64,000 nt of DNA from JACCZX01 sp963829995 (GTDB taxonomy: Bacteria > Pseudomonadota > Gammaproteobacteria > Burkholderiales > Burkholderiaceae_F), in the NCBI GenBank assembly GCA_963829995.1, contig CAWHKW010000022.1:186001-250000 (forward strand), read 5' to 3'. The position numbers and the translations under genes were made by a program. Positions 34,835 to 46,836 of the stretch are shown one piece after another. Under the pieces are notes generated by a model. That model was given only the letters and a program-made list of their open reading frames with translations, was not told the origin of the DNA and searched no databases. Within the stretch, counting starts at the first letter, position 1. Each line of letters opens with the position of its first letter.

Positions 34835-35593
34835 TTAGTCTCGGACCATCGCCCGGACGCGCTGCAAATCGTCGGGCGTGTCGACTCCCGGCGGAAGCGC
34901 CGAACTCAACTGCAGCACCGCGATGCCAATGCCGTGCGCCAACGCACGCAGTTGCTCGAGCTTTTCCTGCTCTTCAATCGCAGGTCGCGGCAGCCGAGGA
35001 AAGCGCGCTAAAAACGCGGCGCGGTATGCGTACAGCCCGACATGACGCCAGGCGGGCAGCCCGGCCGGCAGCGCTGCCCGCGTCTGTGCGAAACCATCGC
35101 GCGCCCACGGAATCGGCGCGCGCGAAAACATCAAGGCCCGTCCTTGGCCGTCAACGACGACTTTTACGACGTCGGGACTGAAGAACTCGCTCGCATCGGT
35201 AATCGAATGCGCGGCGGTGGCGATCTCGCATTCAGTGCTCGAATGAAGCAGCTGCGCAACGTCGTGCATAACGGCGGAGGGCAGCAAGGGCTCGTCTGCC
35301 TGCACGTTGACAACGATGGTTTGCGGCTCGAGAGCAAGCAGACGGGCGGCCTCGGCCAGGCGATCGGTGCCGCTTTCATGAGCCTGGGAAGTCAATATCG
35401 ATTCGATGCCATGGGCCCGGCAGGCGCCGCTGATCTCGTCGTCATCGGCCGCGACCACTACGCGCGCGGCACCGCTCGCAGCTGCGTTGCGCGCCACCCG
35501 AACGACCATTGGCACACCGCCAATGTCCGCTAGCGGCTTGCGCGGCAGGCGCGTTGAAGCCAGCCGTGCCGGCACGATGACTATGAATTTCAC
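34835..35593 (-). CDS. kdsB: 3-deoxy-manno-octulosonate cytidylyltransferase
   Basis: This is a 252-residue nucleotidyltransferase. The CTP-binding N-terminus FIVIVPARLASTRLPRKPLA is diagnostic, with VVNVQADEPLLP and GLYAYRAAFLARFP further along. It activates Kdo for lipopolysaccharide core synthesis in the cytoplasm. It is cotranscribed with trm112 and lpxK, which also serve the envelope. The length fits the family. Confidence 0.96.
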   Translation of the reverse strand: MKFIVIVPARLASTRLPRKPLADIGGVPMVVRVARNAAASGAARVVVAADDDEISGACRAHGIESILTSQAHESGTDRLAEAARLLALEPQTIVVNVQADEPLLPSAVMHDVAQLLHSSTECEIATAAHSITDASEFFSPDVVKVVVDGQGRALMFSRAPIPWARDGFAQTRAALPAGLPAWRHVGLYAYRAAFLARFPRLPRPAIEEQEKLEQLRALAHGIGIAVLQLSSALPPGVDTPDDLQRVRAMVRD

Positions 35594-35722
35594 GATGCAA
35601 AGCTACTGCGCGCCCCGATCTTGCGTCTGCGGTGCCGCTGTACGTTTAAATACACGTACCCTTGTACGCCTGCGCTCCTCGACGCAATCTCGGGCCTGCT
35701 CGCTACGCATTTCATCATGAAA

Positions 35723-35905
35723 TCAGCGACCAAGTTCAGCCGATTCAACCTTGCGCGCGTCCGACTCAAGCATCACCGGGATGCCGTCGCGAATCGGATA
35801 CGCGAGCGCGTCAGCCTTGCACACCAGCTCTTGCGCGCTCTTGCGATATTCAAGCAAGCCCTTGCAAATCGGACATACGAGAATGTCAAGCAGGCGATGG
35901 TCCAT
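35723..35905 (-). CDS. Trm112 family (YcaR-like) small protein
   Basis: The 60-residue zinc-ribbon-like protein has an N-terminal CPICKGLLEY pair of Cys, a later single Cys (LVCKADALAYPIRDGIPVML contains it) and the DGIPVML closing motif. In eukaryotes and archaea Trm112 activates methyltransferases. The bacterial YcaR role is unproved. Its start overlaps the end of lpxK by 20 bases, in the standard lpxK-ycaR-kdsB order. Confidence 0.9.
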   Translation of the reverse strand: MDHRLLDILVCPICKGLLEYRKSAQELVCKADALAYPIRDGIPVMLESDARKVESAELGR

Positions 35906-36971
35906 TAGCGTTCTTTCTCGCGTTTCTTACTGCCGAGATCTGCGCGACCACGACATCGATCAGCGCCGGATCGACTTCGGTCACCAGCGGCACGACCCAG
36001 AGCCGCGGGTCGTTTGCAAGCGATGAATTGTCGGCGCATTTTACGGCGTCCTTTTCGGTGATCAGGATGCGGTCGGCCGCGCAATGCGAAAACGGGTTCG
36101 TGCGGTAGTCGAAATGATCTGCCAGCGGCAACTCGTCGATCACGAGTCCGACGGCGCGCAGCATCGCAAAGAATCGATCGGGTGCTCCGATGCCGGCCGC
36201 AGCGGTCAACCGCCAGCCATGCGAACGCTGTTCGGCAGCCAGTGCCGACAACTCGATACGAAGCTTGGGTGAGTGCAACGCGAACGCGCTGGCCAGATGC
36301 GTTCGCATGCGATAGCTCGGGGTGCCGACGATGGCCTCGGGCACCTCTGCGCTGACGCCGTTGAGCGCGATCGCGTCGACCTGACCAAGCCGACTAGGCG
36401 GCTCGCGCAGCGGCCCGGCTGGCAACATCCAGCCATTGCCCAGACCACGGTAGTTCAGCAGCGCGATTTCCATATCGCGCCCCAGCTGCATGTGCTGCAG
36501 GCCGTCGTCTGCAATGATGACATCGCACTCCGGGTGCGCTGCACGCAGCAGTTGCGCCGCCTCGACCCGCCGCCGCGCAATCGCCACCGGTGCAGTCGTT
36601 GCGCGCACGATCAATAAAGGCTCGTCTCCGACCTGACGGGCGGCGTCGCCCGGATGCACCAGTCGCGGCGCAGACTCGCGCGCGCCATAGCCGCGCGACA
36701 CGATGCCAGGGCGCCAGCCGCGTGCAATCAGAGCGCGGGTCAGTTCGACGGTGAGCGGCGTCTTGCCGGTCCCGCCGAGGTACAGGTTTCCAATGACGAC
36801 AACGGGTATATCGAGCCGAGTCGGCCGGCGTATGCGAAATGTGTAGACCGCGCCGCGGCAAAGGTAGATGGCGTAGTACAGCAATGACGCGGGTGCCAGC
36901 AACCAGGCATATACGCCGCGACGCTGCCACGCTTCGGTCAGAGCGAGCTGGAGCCGGGTCTGCGTCAGCAC
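35886..36971 (-). CDS. lpxK: Tetraacyldisaccharide 4'-kinase
   Basis: The 361-residue protein uses a GTG start at 36971 (VLTQTRLQLALTEAWQ). It has a membrane anchor near the N-terminus (LLAPASLLYYAIYL) and a shifted Walker A (VVIGNLYLGGTGKTPLTVEL), characteristic of LpxK. It phosphorylates the 4' position of lipid A. The frame stays open upstream to 37592, but there it merely overlaps exbD out of phase, so the long version is rejected. The start lies about 33 bases downstream of the exbD stop. Confidence 0.93.
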   Translation of the reverse strand: MLTQTRLQLALTEAWQRRGVYAWLLAPASLLYYAIYLCRGAVYTFRIRRPTRLDIPVVVIGNLYLGGTGKTPLTVELTRALIARGWRPGIVSRGYGARESAPRLVHPGDAARQVGDEPLLIVRATTAPVAIARRRVEAAQLLRAAHPECDVIIADDGLQHMQLGRDMEIALLNYRGLGNGWMLPAGPLREPPSRLGQVDAIALNGVSAEVPEAIVGTPSYRMRTHLASAFALHSPKLRIELSALAAEQRSHGWRLTAAAGIGAPDRFFAMLRAVGLVIDELPLADHFDYRTNPFSHCAADRILITEKDAVKCADNSSLANDPRLWVVPLVTEVDPALIDVVVAQISAVRNARKNANGPSPA

Positions 36972-37003
36972 GGCGATAGGCGACGAGACCGGCCGAATGC
37001 CGT

Positions 37004-37441
37004 CTACTTGCCGCCGGGGGTGCGTTGCGTTGCGAAACTGATGCGAACAATGCCGGCCAGCCGCGCTGCTTCCATCACTCCGATTACTGCCTGGTGCGGG
37101 GCTTGCGCGTCGGCATTGATGATCAGCAGCGTGGTTTCCAGGTTCCTGCTTTCTGGCCCTTTGTTCGCCGCACGCAGCGCGTCCGCGAACGCGCGCACGT
37201 CGTTCGAGGCGAGCAGCTGGCGCTCGATCGCGTAGCGGCCATCCGCGGTAACGGCGACGTTGATTTCGTTCGGCTGGACCGTTGGCTGCGCCGCATCGGC
37301 CGACGGCAGCGTGATCTGCAGCTCGGCGAAGCGCGAGTACGTCGTGCTGACCGCCAGAAATATCAACACGATCAGCAGCACATCGATCAGTGGGATCAAA
37401 TTGAGTTCCGGCTCCTCGTCCAGCGGACGCCGAAACCGCAT
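37004..37441 (-). CDS. exbD: ExbD/TolR family biopolymer transport protein (second copy)
   Basis: The 145-residue protein begins MRFRRPLDEEPELNLIPLID and continues into one membrane helix (VLLIVLIFLAVSTTYSRFA) and a periplasmic domain. The ELNLIPLIDVLLIVL segment with its Asp is the ExbD proton-path motif. Its ATG overlaps the exbB TAA by one base (TAATG), so translation is coupled. This copy belongs to the exbB-exbD-lpxK operon. That position implies an envelope role, possibly not TonB-linked. Confidence 0.9.
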   Translation of the reverse strand: MRFRRPLDEEPELNLIPLIDVLLIVLIFLAVSTTYSRFAELQITLPSADAAQPTVQPNEINVAVTADGRYAIERQLLASNDVRAFADALRAANKGPESRNLETTLLIINADAQAPHQAVIGVMEAARLAGIVRISFATQRTPGGK

Positions 37442-38064
37442 TAGCTTCGCTCCGCTCGTTCGGGTTTGGCTGTTGCAAACACGGTTTCGAGCAGCCGTTC
37501 GGCCTGCTCTTCCATGTCGACCAGATAGTCGTCGACCAGACGCTTGAAGTATCGATAAGCAAGCACGGCAGGAACGGCGACGATGATCCCAAGTGCGGTG
37601 CAGTAGAGCGCCACTGAAATGCCGCGCGCGAGGTCCTGCGGGTTCGATCCGGCCTGCTGGGACGCGAAAATGGCGATCATGCCGACCACGGTGCCCAGCA
37701 ACCCCAGCAGCGGGGCGATCGAGCCGATCGAGCCGAGCAGCGTCAGATTCTTCGTGAGGCGATTGGCAACGACGGCGCCGGCAGCCTCGATTTGCTGCAT
37801 CGCGCCCTCGCGAGTCGTGCGTTCGTTGCGCAGTCCGGCGGCCAGCACCTTGCCCAAAGGTGAATTGGCTTCGAGCTTCGAGATCACGTCGGGCGTGATC
37901 TGTCGCCGCTTCCAAATGCCGAGCACATCGGTCAGCAGCGTCGCCGGCACTATTTTTTTCCGCTGCAGCGCGATCGCGCGTTCGATGATTAAAGCCAGTG
38001 CAAGAATGGAGGCCAGGATCAGCGGCCAGATGGGCCAGCCCAGTTCAGCGATGATGGCAAACAA
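37441..38064 (-). CDS. exbB: MotA/TolQ/ExbB proton channel family protein (second copy)
   Basis: The 207-residue protein has an N-terminal helix (ELGWPIWPLILASILALALI) and the proton-channel core IAPLLGLLGTVVGMIAIF and ALYCTALGIIVAVPAVLAYR. It heads the exbB-exbD-lpxK-trm112-kdsB operon and is divergent from xseA across a 288-base gap. That gap contains no gene; its one notable feature is a TCCACAG/CTGTGGA inverted repeat at about 38136-38152. Confidence 0.92.
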   Translation of the reverse strand: MFAIIAELGWPIWPLILASILALALIIERAIALQRKKIVPATLLTDVLGIWKRRQITPDVISKLEANSPLGKVLAAGLRNERTTREGAMQQIEAAGAVVANRLTKNLTLLGSIGSIAPLLGLLGTVVGMIAIFASQQAGSNPQDLARGISVALYCTALGIIVAVPAVLAYRYFKRLVDDYLVDMEEQAERLLETVFATAKPERAERS

Positions 38065-38352
38065 CGGAAATCCTTTGCGGTGTGAGCGCCTGCGCGAGGG
38101 CGCACTGTAGAGATGCCTGACATGCGCAGCAAGTTTCCACAGTTACTGTGGACAAGTATGTGAAGAAGTAGTGGCCGGCGGCCCTAAGCCTTTGTTGCAA
38201 TTTGGTTTGTATAGCTTGCACAGCGCTTAGGCAGTGTTTGAAAGTCGATGAATTTCAATACCTTAACTTAACCATGCTTACAACGAAGGTCACGCATCAG
38301 CGCGATCCGCGGTCTAACTCGATGTGTGGACAGGTTCCGCTCGGAAACCCGC

Positions 38353-39714
38353 ATGGCGCTTGAGTTCGATGGTGCAGATATAGAAAACGTGCGGGCCGCG
38401 CTGACAGTTTCCGCGTTGAACCGCGCGGTTTCTGGATTGCTGCAGCGAAGCTTCCCATTGGTGCGCGTTCGCGGCGAGATTGCCAACGTGACGCGCGCGG
38501 CGAGCGGGCATTGGTACTTTGCGCTGAAGGACGACCAGGCGCAGGCGCGATGCGTCATGTTCCGCGCCCGCAACCAGTTGCTCGGCTGGATGCCGCAAGA
38601 AGGCGACGAGGTTGAGGTCAGCGCGGTCGTTTGCTTGTACGAAGCGCGCGGCGAATTTCAGCTGAGTGTCGAATCGATGCGCCGCGCCGGGCAGGGGCGC
38701 TTGTTCGAGGAGTTCTTGAGACTCAAAGCCCGGCTCGCCGCCGAGGGGCTTTTTGCCAGCGAGCGCAAGCGTGCGCTGCCCCGCATACCGCGCCGCGTGG
38801 CCGTGGTGACATCGATGCAGGCGGCGGCGCTCGGCGATGTGGTCACGGCGCTCGGCCGCCGGGCTTCCTACGTAGGCATCGTCATCTACCCCGTTCCGGT
38901 ACAGGGCGCGGGTGCGGGGGCGCAAATCGCCGCCATGCTGCGGAAGGTATCCCGACGCGCTGCGCTGGATGCGGTCGATGTCGTGTTGCTGGTGCGTGGC
39001 GGAGGTTCGATCGAGGATCTGTGGGCTTTCAATGACGAATCGGTTGCGCGCGCGATCGTGGCGTGTGCGATACCGGTCGTCGTCGGCGTCGGGCACGAAA
39101 GCGACATCACGATTGCCGACTTTGCGGCCGATCTTCGCGCGCCGACGCCCACGGCCGCCGCCGAAATGGTCGCGCCGCCGGCAGCGGCTCTGCTCGCAAG
39201 CCTCGAAGCGAAGCCAGCGGCGCTTGCGCGTGCGCTGCGACGCTTGCTTGAACGAGTTCACCAACGGATCGACTATGTGTTGCGGCTCACCGGCGCCCAA
39301 CGCGTCCCGTGGAAAACGCACGCGGGACGGCTCGATGAGCTACGTCTGCGCAGCGGCAACGCACTGGTCGAAGCGCTGATGCATGCGCGAGGCCGAGTCA
39401 GCTCGCGAATGCATCGGTTATTGGTTGCGAGGCCCAACGTGAGTGCCGCTTCGTTGCGCGTTGCGGCGCTGACGACCGCACGCCGCTCGGCAATGGCAGC
39501 GCATCTTGCCCACGCGCGGACGCGTGTCGAAACCGGACTGGCGGCGCTTGCGCATCTTGGTCCGGCGCAAATTCTGGCGCGGGGCTTTAGCATCGTGCGC
39601 GACGCCAGTGGTGCGCTGGTGAGCGACTCCACCGGGTTGGCCATTGGGCAGACGCTCGAGGTGGAATTTGCGCGCGGCGGCGCCAGCACCCGTGTCGAGA
39701 GCGTGAAGCCTTAG
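38353..39714 (+). CDS. xseA: Exodeoxyribonuclease VII large subunit
   Basis: The 453-residue protein has an N-terminal OB-fold (VSALNRAVSGLLQRSFPLVR, VRGEIANVTRAASGHWYFAL). The catalytic domain contains RIPRRVAVVTSMQAAALGDV, VLLVRGGGSIEDLWAFNDE and VGVGHESDITIADFAADLRA, and a long helical C-terminus follows. With the small subunit it degrades single-stranded DNA. ATG 38353 is preferred because it starts just before the OB-fold. An in-frame GTG at 38326 is possible. xseB is not in the window. Confidence 0.94.
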   Translation: MALEFDGADIENVRAALTVSALNRAVSGLLQRSFPLVRVRGEIANVTRAASGHWYFALKDDQAQARCVMFRARNQLLGWMPQEGDEVEVSAVVCLYEARGEFQLSVESMRRAGQGRLFEEFLRLKARLAAEGLFASERKRALPRIPRRVAVVTSMQAAALGDVVTALGRRASYVGIVIYPVPVQGAGAGAQIAAMLRKVSRRAALDAVDVVLLVRGGGSIEDLWAFNDESVARAIVACAIPVVVGVGHESDITIADFAADLRAPTPTAAAEMVAPPAAALLASLEAKPAALARALRRLLERVHQRIDYVLRLTGAQRVPWKTHAGRLDELRLRSGNALVEALMHARGRVSSRMHRLLVARPNVSAASLRVAALTTARRSAMAAHLAHARTRVETGLAALAHLGPAQILARGFSIVRDASGALVSDSTGLAIGQTLEVEFARGGASTRVESVKP

Positions 39715-39786
39715 TGCCTATTCATCGCGTCACGCATGCTAGATTGCAAGCTGCAGTTTTGAGCGAATAACAAGCGGGGAGGCACT

Positions 39787-40389
39787 ATGGGGGCAATCTT
39801 CCAATCGCTGGGACGCACGGTGGCAGCGGGTGTGGTGCTGCTGATCGTGCTGGTGGCGATCGTGGTCGCTATCACCGGCACGACGGTTCGCATCGACCAT
39901 GCGTGGATGACTTTCTTCATGCGCTGGTTGCACGTTTTGTCGGGCGTGATGTGGATCGGTCTGCTGTGGTACTTCAACTTCGTCCAGATTCCGTCGATGC
40001 CGAAGATTCCGGACGAACACAAGCCGGCAATCGGCAAGGTGATCGCGCCGACCGCGCTGTTCTGGTTTCGCTGGGCGGCGCTGGCGACCGTAGTTACCGG
40101 TGCACTGCTCGCGTCGATGTTGGGTTATCTGGTGCGCGCATTGACGCTGCAGGCGCCGTTTGTCGCGATTGGCATTGGCATGTGGCTCGCATTGATCATG
40201 GCGTTTAACGTCTGGTTCATCATCTGGCCAAACCAGAAAAAGGCGTTAGGGATCGTGCAGGTGGCGGCCGAGGAGAAGGCCAAAGCGGCCCGTCTGGCGA
40301 TGCTGGCGTCACGGTTCAACACGATGTTCTCGATTCCGATGCTGTACATGATGGTCATCCAACAGAATCGAGGCGGCGCCGTTTTCTAA
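39787..40389 (+). CDS. PuuD-like urate oxidase N-terminal-domain membrane protein
   Basis: The 200-residue protein has about four membrane helices: an N-terminal one (GVVLLIVLVAIVVAITG), the conserved RWLHVLSGVMWIGLLWYFNF segment and two more. This matches the membrane domain found at the N-terminus of PuuD urate oxidases. The C-terminal cytochrome c part present in full-length PuuD is missing, so no urate oxidation is inferred. It is followed by a strong terminator. Confidence 0.82.
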   Translation: MGAIFQSLGRTVAAGVVLLIVLVAIVVAITGTTVRIDHAWMTFFMRWLHVLSGVMWIGLLWYFNFVQIPSMPKIPDEHKPAIGKVIAPTALFWFRWAALATVVTGALLASMLGYLVRALTLQAPFVAIGIGMWLALIMAFNVWFIIWPNQKKALGIVQVAAEEKAKAARLAMLASRFNTMFSIPMLYMMVIQQNRGGAVF

Positions 40390-40410
40390 GGCGCTTAAGT
40401 CGCCGACCGA

Positions 40411-40438
40411 AATGGGGCTTCTCGGCCCCATTTTTTTT
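40411..40438 (+). terminator. Rho-independent terminator after the PuuD-like gene
   Basis: An AATGGGGC/GCCCCATT stem is followed by a run of eight Ts. It lies 22 bases after the stop codon and separates this gene from sodB, which starts at 40494. Confidence 0.88.
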
Positions 40439-40493
40439 GGGCGCAGTGCTTGCTCAATCTCGGGCTTACTTCGGACCATCGATCGAGGATCCC

Positions 40494-41099
40494 ATGGAAT
40501 ACAAACTTCCTCCGCTGCCTTATGCAATGGACGCACTCGAACCCGCCATGTCGCGGGAAACACTGGAGTTCCACTACGGCAAGCACCACCGCGCGTACGT
40601 CAAGGAACTGAACAACCTGATCAAGGGCACCAAATTCGAAGATGCAGCCCTCGAGCAGGTCATTCTCGGTGCGTCGGGTCCTCTGTTCAACAACGCTGCG
40701 CAGACCTGGAATCACACGTTCTTCTGGAACTGCATGGCGCCAGGCGGTGGCGGCGAGCCGGCAGGTGCGCTCGCCGAAGCGATTGGCGACAAGTGGGGTT
40801 CGTACACCCAGTTCAAGGAAGCGTTTACGAAGAGTGCAGTCAGCAACTTTGGCTCCGGTTGGACCTGGCTCGTCGGCACGGCTGATGGAGTCGATATCCT
40901 CAATACTGACGACGCAGACAATCCTTTGACGAAAGGCGTCAAGCCGTTATTGACGCTCGACGTTTGGGAACACGCCTACTACATCGATCACCGCAACGAG
41001 CGACCCAAGTTTGTCGAAGGCTTTCTGAAGAACCTCGTTAACTGGGATTTCGCACAGAGCAACTACGAAAATTCGCTTAGCGCGGTGGAAGCCCGCTGA
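40494..41099 (+). CDS. sodB: Superoxide dismutase, iron type
   Basis: The 201-residue protein has the metal ligands in FHYGKHHRAYV, AAQTWNHTFFWNCM and DVWEHAYYIDHRN. The Gln in AAQTWNHTF and the overall pattern favour iron over manganese. It dismutates superoxide in the cytoplasm. ATG 40494 is preceded by a good GAGGA ribosome-binding site. The open frame upstream to 40437 lies in the terminator of the previous gene. The 3' end overlaps the convergent DUF192 gene by 23 bases. Confidence 0.95.
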   Translation: MEYKLPPLPYAMDALEPAMSRETLEFHYGKHHRAYVKELNNLIKGTKFEDAALEQVILGASGPLFNNAAQTWNHTFFWNCMAPGGGGEPAGALAEAIGDKWGSYTQFKEAFTKSAVSNFGSGWTWLVGTADGVDILNTDDADNPLTKGVKPLLTLDVWEHAYYIDHRNERPKFVEGFLKNLVNWDFAQSNYENSLSAVEAR

Positions 41100-41521
41100 T
41101 TTTTTTTCCGGCCGAGACGCCGCGCTTCGCAAACCAGCCCTGGTCCATTTCGAGCGCGTACCGGATCGGGCGTGGCGGGCAGGTTGACGCTTCACTCTTG
41201 GGCGCCATGTCGGCGATGCTGACAATGGTGCCATCGTCATCGATGAAGGCAATCGACAGCGCGAATCAGCGTGTTGCGCATCCAGAAGCAGTGTTGCGAC
41301 TTGTCTTCAAACACGAAGACCATACCGTGATTCGGCGCAAGCCGATCGCGCATCATCAGTCCAATCATGCGCGAATACGGTGTCGCGGCCACTTCTGCCG
41401 TGATCACGTGAATGCCCGTGGTTAGCTTCGTGGTACCGAGAGGAGGTTGCGGCGCTTGCTGCGCGACCAACACGCACGGTGTCAACAGCGCACAAACCAA
41501 CAACACAAGGATTTTCTTCAT
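41077..41521 (-). pseudogene. Exported DUF192 family protein, interrupted by one frame change
   Basis: A signal peptide (KKILVLLVCALLTPCVLVA) leads into the DUF192 domain (YSRMIGLMMRDRLAPNHGM, HCFWMRNTLI). The frame then breaks within 41258-41265. The expected continuation (LSIAFIDDDGTIVSIADM, RYALEMDQGWFAKRGV) follows in another frame to a stop at 41077. Removing one base gives 147 residues, a normal family length. The function of DUF192 is not established. It is convergent with sodB. Real disruption and sequence error cannot be separated here. Confidence 0.8.
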
Positions 41522-41567
41522 CTAACCGGATTCAGCGTTGAAGCGAACGTTGACTTTATAGCGCGCA

Positions 41568-41594
41568 AAGAAAAGGCAGGGACTTGCCCTGCCT
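41568..41594 (-). terminator. Terminator after the Ala/Lys-rich exported protein gene
   Basis: On the reverse strand a GGCAGGG/CCCTGCC hairpin is followed by TTTTCTTT. It is about 20 bases past the stop at 41615. Confidence 0.75.
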
Positions 41595-41614
41595 CGCTTC
41601 CCGCCAATTTTTAG

Positions 41615-41959
41615 TTACGGCTTCTTGTCGGCCTTTTTCACGTCGGCCTTGGGGTCAGCCTTGGCATCCGCCTTCGCTTCGCCTTTTACGTTGCTGGTGG
41701 TGACGGATTTTGCATCCTTGGGCTTCTTCGGCGTTTTGGCCATTGCGTCTTTTTCAGTCTTGACTGCGGCGCTCGCGGCCGCTTTGTCACTCTTGACGTC
41801 TGCTTTGGTCGCCGTGTTTGCAGAAACGGATGGCTTGGCTTCGGCCGGTGGGGTGGTCGCCCGCGGCGTTTGCACTGGCGGTACCGTGGGCGCCGGCGTT
41901 TGCGCGAGCGCGATGCCCGCGAATGTTGTTCCGATCAGCAAGGCGATCGCTTTGTTCAT
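41615..41959 (-). CDS. Exported low-complexity Ala/Lys-rich protein
   Basis: The 114-residue protein from the ATG at 41959 has a signal peptide (MNKAIALLIGTTFAGIALAQ), a Pro/Thr-rich stretch and then a tail made of Lys/Ala/Asp repeats (KADAKADPKADVKKADKKP). The tail resembles histone-H1-like or PHA-granule-associated segments, but the signal peptide argues for export. No domain is recognised. It is divergent from icd. Confidence 0.65.
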   Translation of the reverse strand: MNKAIALLIGTTFAGIALAQTPAPTVPPVQTPRATTPPAEAKPSVSANTATKADVKSDKAAASAAVKTEKDAMAKTPKKPKDAKSVTTSNVKGEAKADAKADPKADVKKADKKP

Positions 41960-42099
41960 TGTGATTCCCCTAGAGTTATGGTGTGACCGCATCGGTCAGG
42001 GCGAAAAACGGCTTCGATTCCCTAGTGGTTGACATGGCCGAGCATGCACAAACGAACGGCTGAGTAAACTCGCCGCAAATAAACCGCACTGGAGACGCG

Positions 42100-43347
<1,248 letters not shown>

Positions 43348-43390
43348 CGGCCGGCGGCCGCTACACGCTAAAAGCCAAAAGCAAGGAAAC

Positions 43391-43415
43391 AAAGCCCCGC
43401 AGCTGCGGGGCTTTT
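43391..43415. terminator. Bidirectional terminator between icd and csp
   Basis: A perfect palindrome, AAAGCCCCGCAGCTGCGGGG followed by CTTTT, lies between the convergent icd and cold-shock genes and can terminate both. Confidence 0.9.
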
Positions 43416-43425
43416 ACAGCGGAGA

Positions 43426-43629
43426 TTATCCGCCGGTAATGTTCGACGCCTGCTTGCCTTTTGGGCCTTGCACGACTTCAAAATTTACTTTCTGGCCTTC
43501 TTTGAGCGTCTTGAAGCCATTCATGTTGATGGCCGAGAAGTGAGCGAATAAGTCTTCACCCCCATCGTCCGGCGTAATAAAGCCGAAACCCTTGGCATCA
43601 TTGAACCATTTAACCGTTCCAGTCGACAT
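43426..43629 (-). CDS. Cold-shock domain protein (CspA family)
   Basis: The 67-residue protein starts at MSTGTVKWFNDAKGFGFITP. The RNP1-like KGFGFI and RNP2-like DLFAHFS motifs are present. It binds single-stranded nucleic acid as an RNA chaperone. A GAGGGGTGAGGGA ribosome-binding region precedes the ATG at 43629. A candidate promoter about 150 bases upstream implies the long leader typical of temperature-regulated csp genes. Confidence 0.95.
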   Translation of the reverse strand: MSTGTVKWFNDAKGFGFITPDDGGEDLFAHFSAINMNGFKTLKEGQKVNFEVVQGPKGKQASNITGG

Positions 43630-44112
43630 TCCCTCACCCCTCCACGACAAAGACAAGGCGGATTCCGCTTTCTGCGCTGTCGCGCTTTATCGCGGTCCGC
43701 CCACCTGCCACCCTCACCGAATGATTTCGTGGGTGCCGCAACGCCACAACCGATCCCTGTCATGGCGTTGACGCCGCGATTGTTCGAGCAAAACCGGCGG
43801 CGGTCAATAGCGCTGCGCACAACGTTTGACCGATAGTTTCGGCTTGGCCGGGGAAGTATTTTCGGAAACTGTCATCGCAAACGGCGCGCCAGCGGTTAAA
43901 CGTGACAGCAAAAGGCGATCGAAATCGAAAAACTGCGATCGAAACGTCTTGATGTTTGCGTCGACACCATTACGTTAGAGCACGCGTGTTTTCCCTCGTC
44001 AATTCGAGGTTTGTACACGGTTGAATAAGCGGGATGCGTACCGATTTACCGTATGATTGGTACGCTATTTGAATCCCGTGTTGGATGGTCGATTTGCATA
44101 GAATGCGGCCAG
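43630..44112. other. 483-base intergenic region between csp and clpS
   Basis: No protein gene is supported. On the reverse strand it holds the csp leader. On the forward strand it holds the clpS upstream region with a direct repeat of GCGATCGAAA (43916 and 43936) and an inverted repeat GCGTACC/GGTACGC (44036-44042 and 44059-44065) that encloses a TATGAT -10-like box, so it could be an operator. Confidence 0.6.
43779..43807 (-). promoter_or_regulatory. Candidate sigma-70 promoter for csp
   Basis: TTGACC at 43807-43802 and AACAAT at 43784-43779 are separated by 17 bases on the reverse strand. Transcription would begin near 43772, giving a 5' leader of about 143 bases. That is in the range of known cspA leaders. 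Confidence 0.5.
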
Positions 44113-44417
44113 ATGAGTGAGCGGTTGGGCGAAGGCACCGTCGTCGAGAAGCAATCTTCTCGCGTCAAGCCACCGCCCATTTATCAGGTGGTTCTGTTGA
44201 ACGACGACTACACACCGATGGAATTCGTGGTCGGCGTTCTGCAGAAGTTCTTCGGCAAAGGGAGAGAGCAAGCAACTCAGATCATGCTGAAGGTTCATCA
44301 CGAAGGGCGCGGCGTCTGCGGCGTGTACCCACGCGATATCGCAGCGAGCAAGGTTGAGCAAGTCTGCAGTTATTCACGCCAGCATCAGCATCCGCTGCAG
44401 TGCGTGATGGAGGAAGC

Positions 44418-44421
<4 letters not shown>
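44113..44421 (+). CDS. clpS: ATP-dependent Clp protease adaptor ClpS
   Basis: The 102-residue protein from the ATG at 44113 (MSERLGEGTVVEKQSSRVKP) has a flexible N-terminus and the core PIYQVVLLNDDYTPMEFVVG, in which NDDYTPMEFV forms the N-degron pocket. It delivers N-end-rule substrates to ClpAP. An upstream start at 44053 would add unrelated residues. The stop overlaps the clpA ATG (ATGA). Confidence 0.95.
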
Positions 44422-46724
<2,303 letters not shown>

Positions 46725-46794
46725 CAGCGGAATAAGCTGATCAGAATGTCGTCGTAGCCGTCAGTTGACGGCGCGTTTGGATTGTCCCCACAAT

Positions 46795-46823
46795 GGCCCG
46801 CTTCTAGCGGGCCGTTTCTTTTT
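46795..46823 (+). terminator. Rho-independent terminator after clpA
   Basis: GGCCCGC and GCGGGCC form a stem with a five-base loop, followed by GTTTCTTTTT. It lies 70 bases past clpA and only 13 bases before the start codon of the cytochrome gene. Confidence 0.78.
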
Positions 46824-46836
46824 CCACGAGGGGACC

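Noticed and set aside
36972..37592. Upstream extension of the lpxK frame
   Set aside because: It is an out-of-phase reading of exbD and has no LpxK similarity.
37442..37915. Upstream extension of the second exbD frame
   Set aside because: It is an out-of-phase reading of exbB.
38136..38152. TCCACAG/CTGTGGA repeat as a DnaA box or origin
   Set aside because: Only one imperfect pair is present and there are no origin genes nearby; it matches the DnaA consensus poorly.
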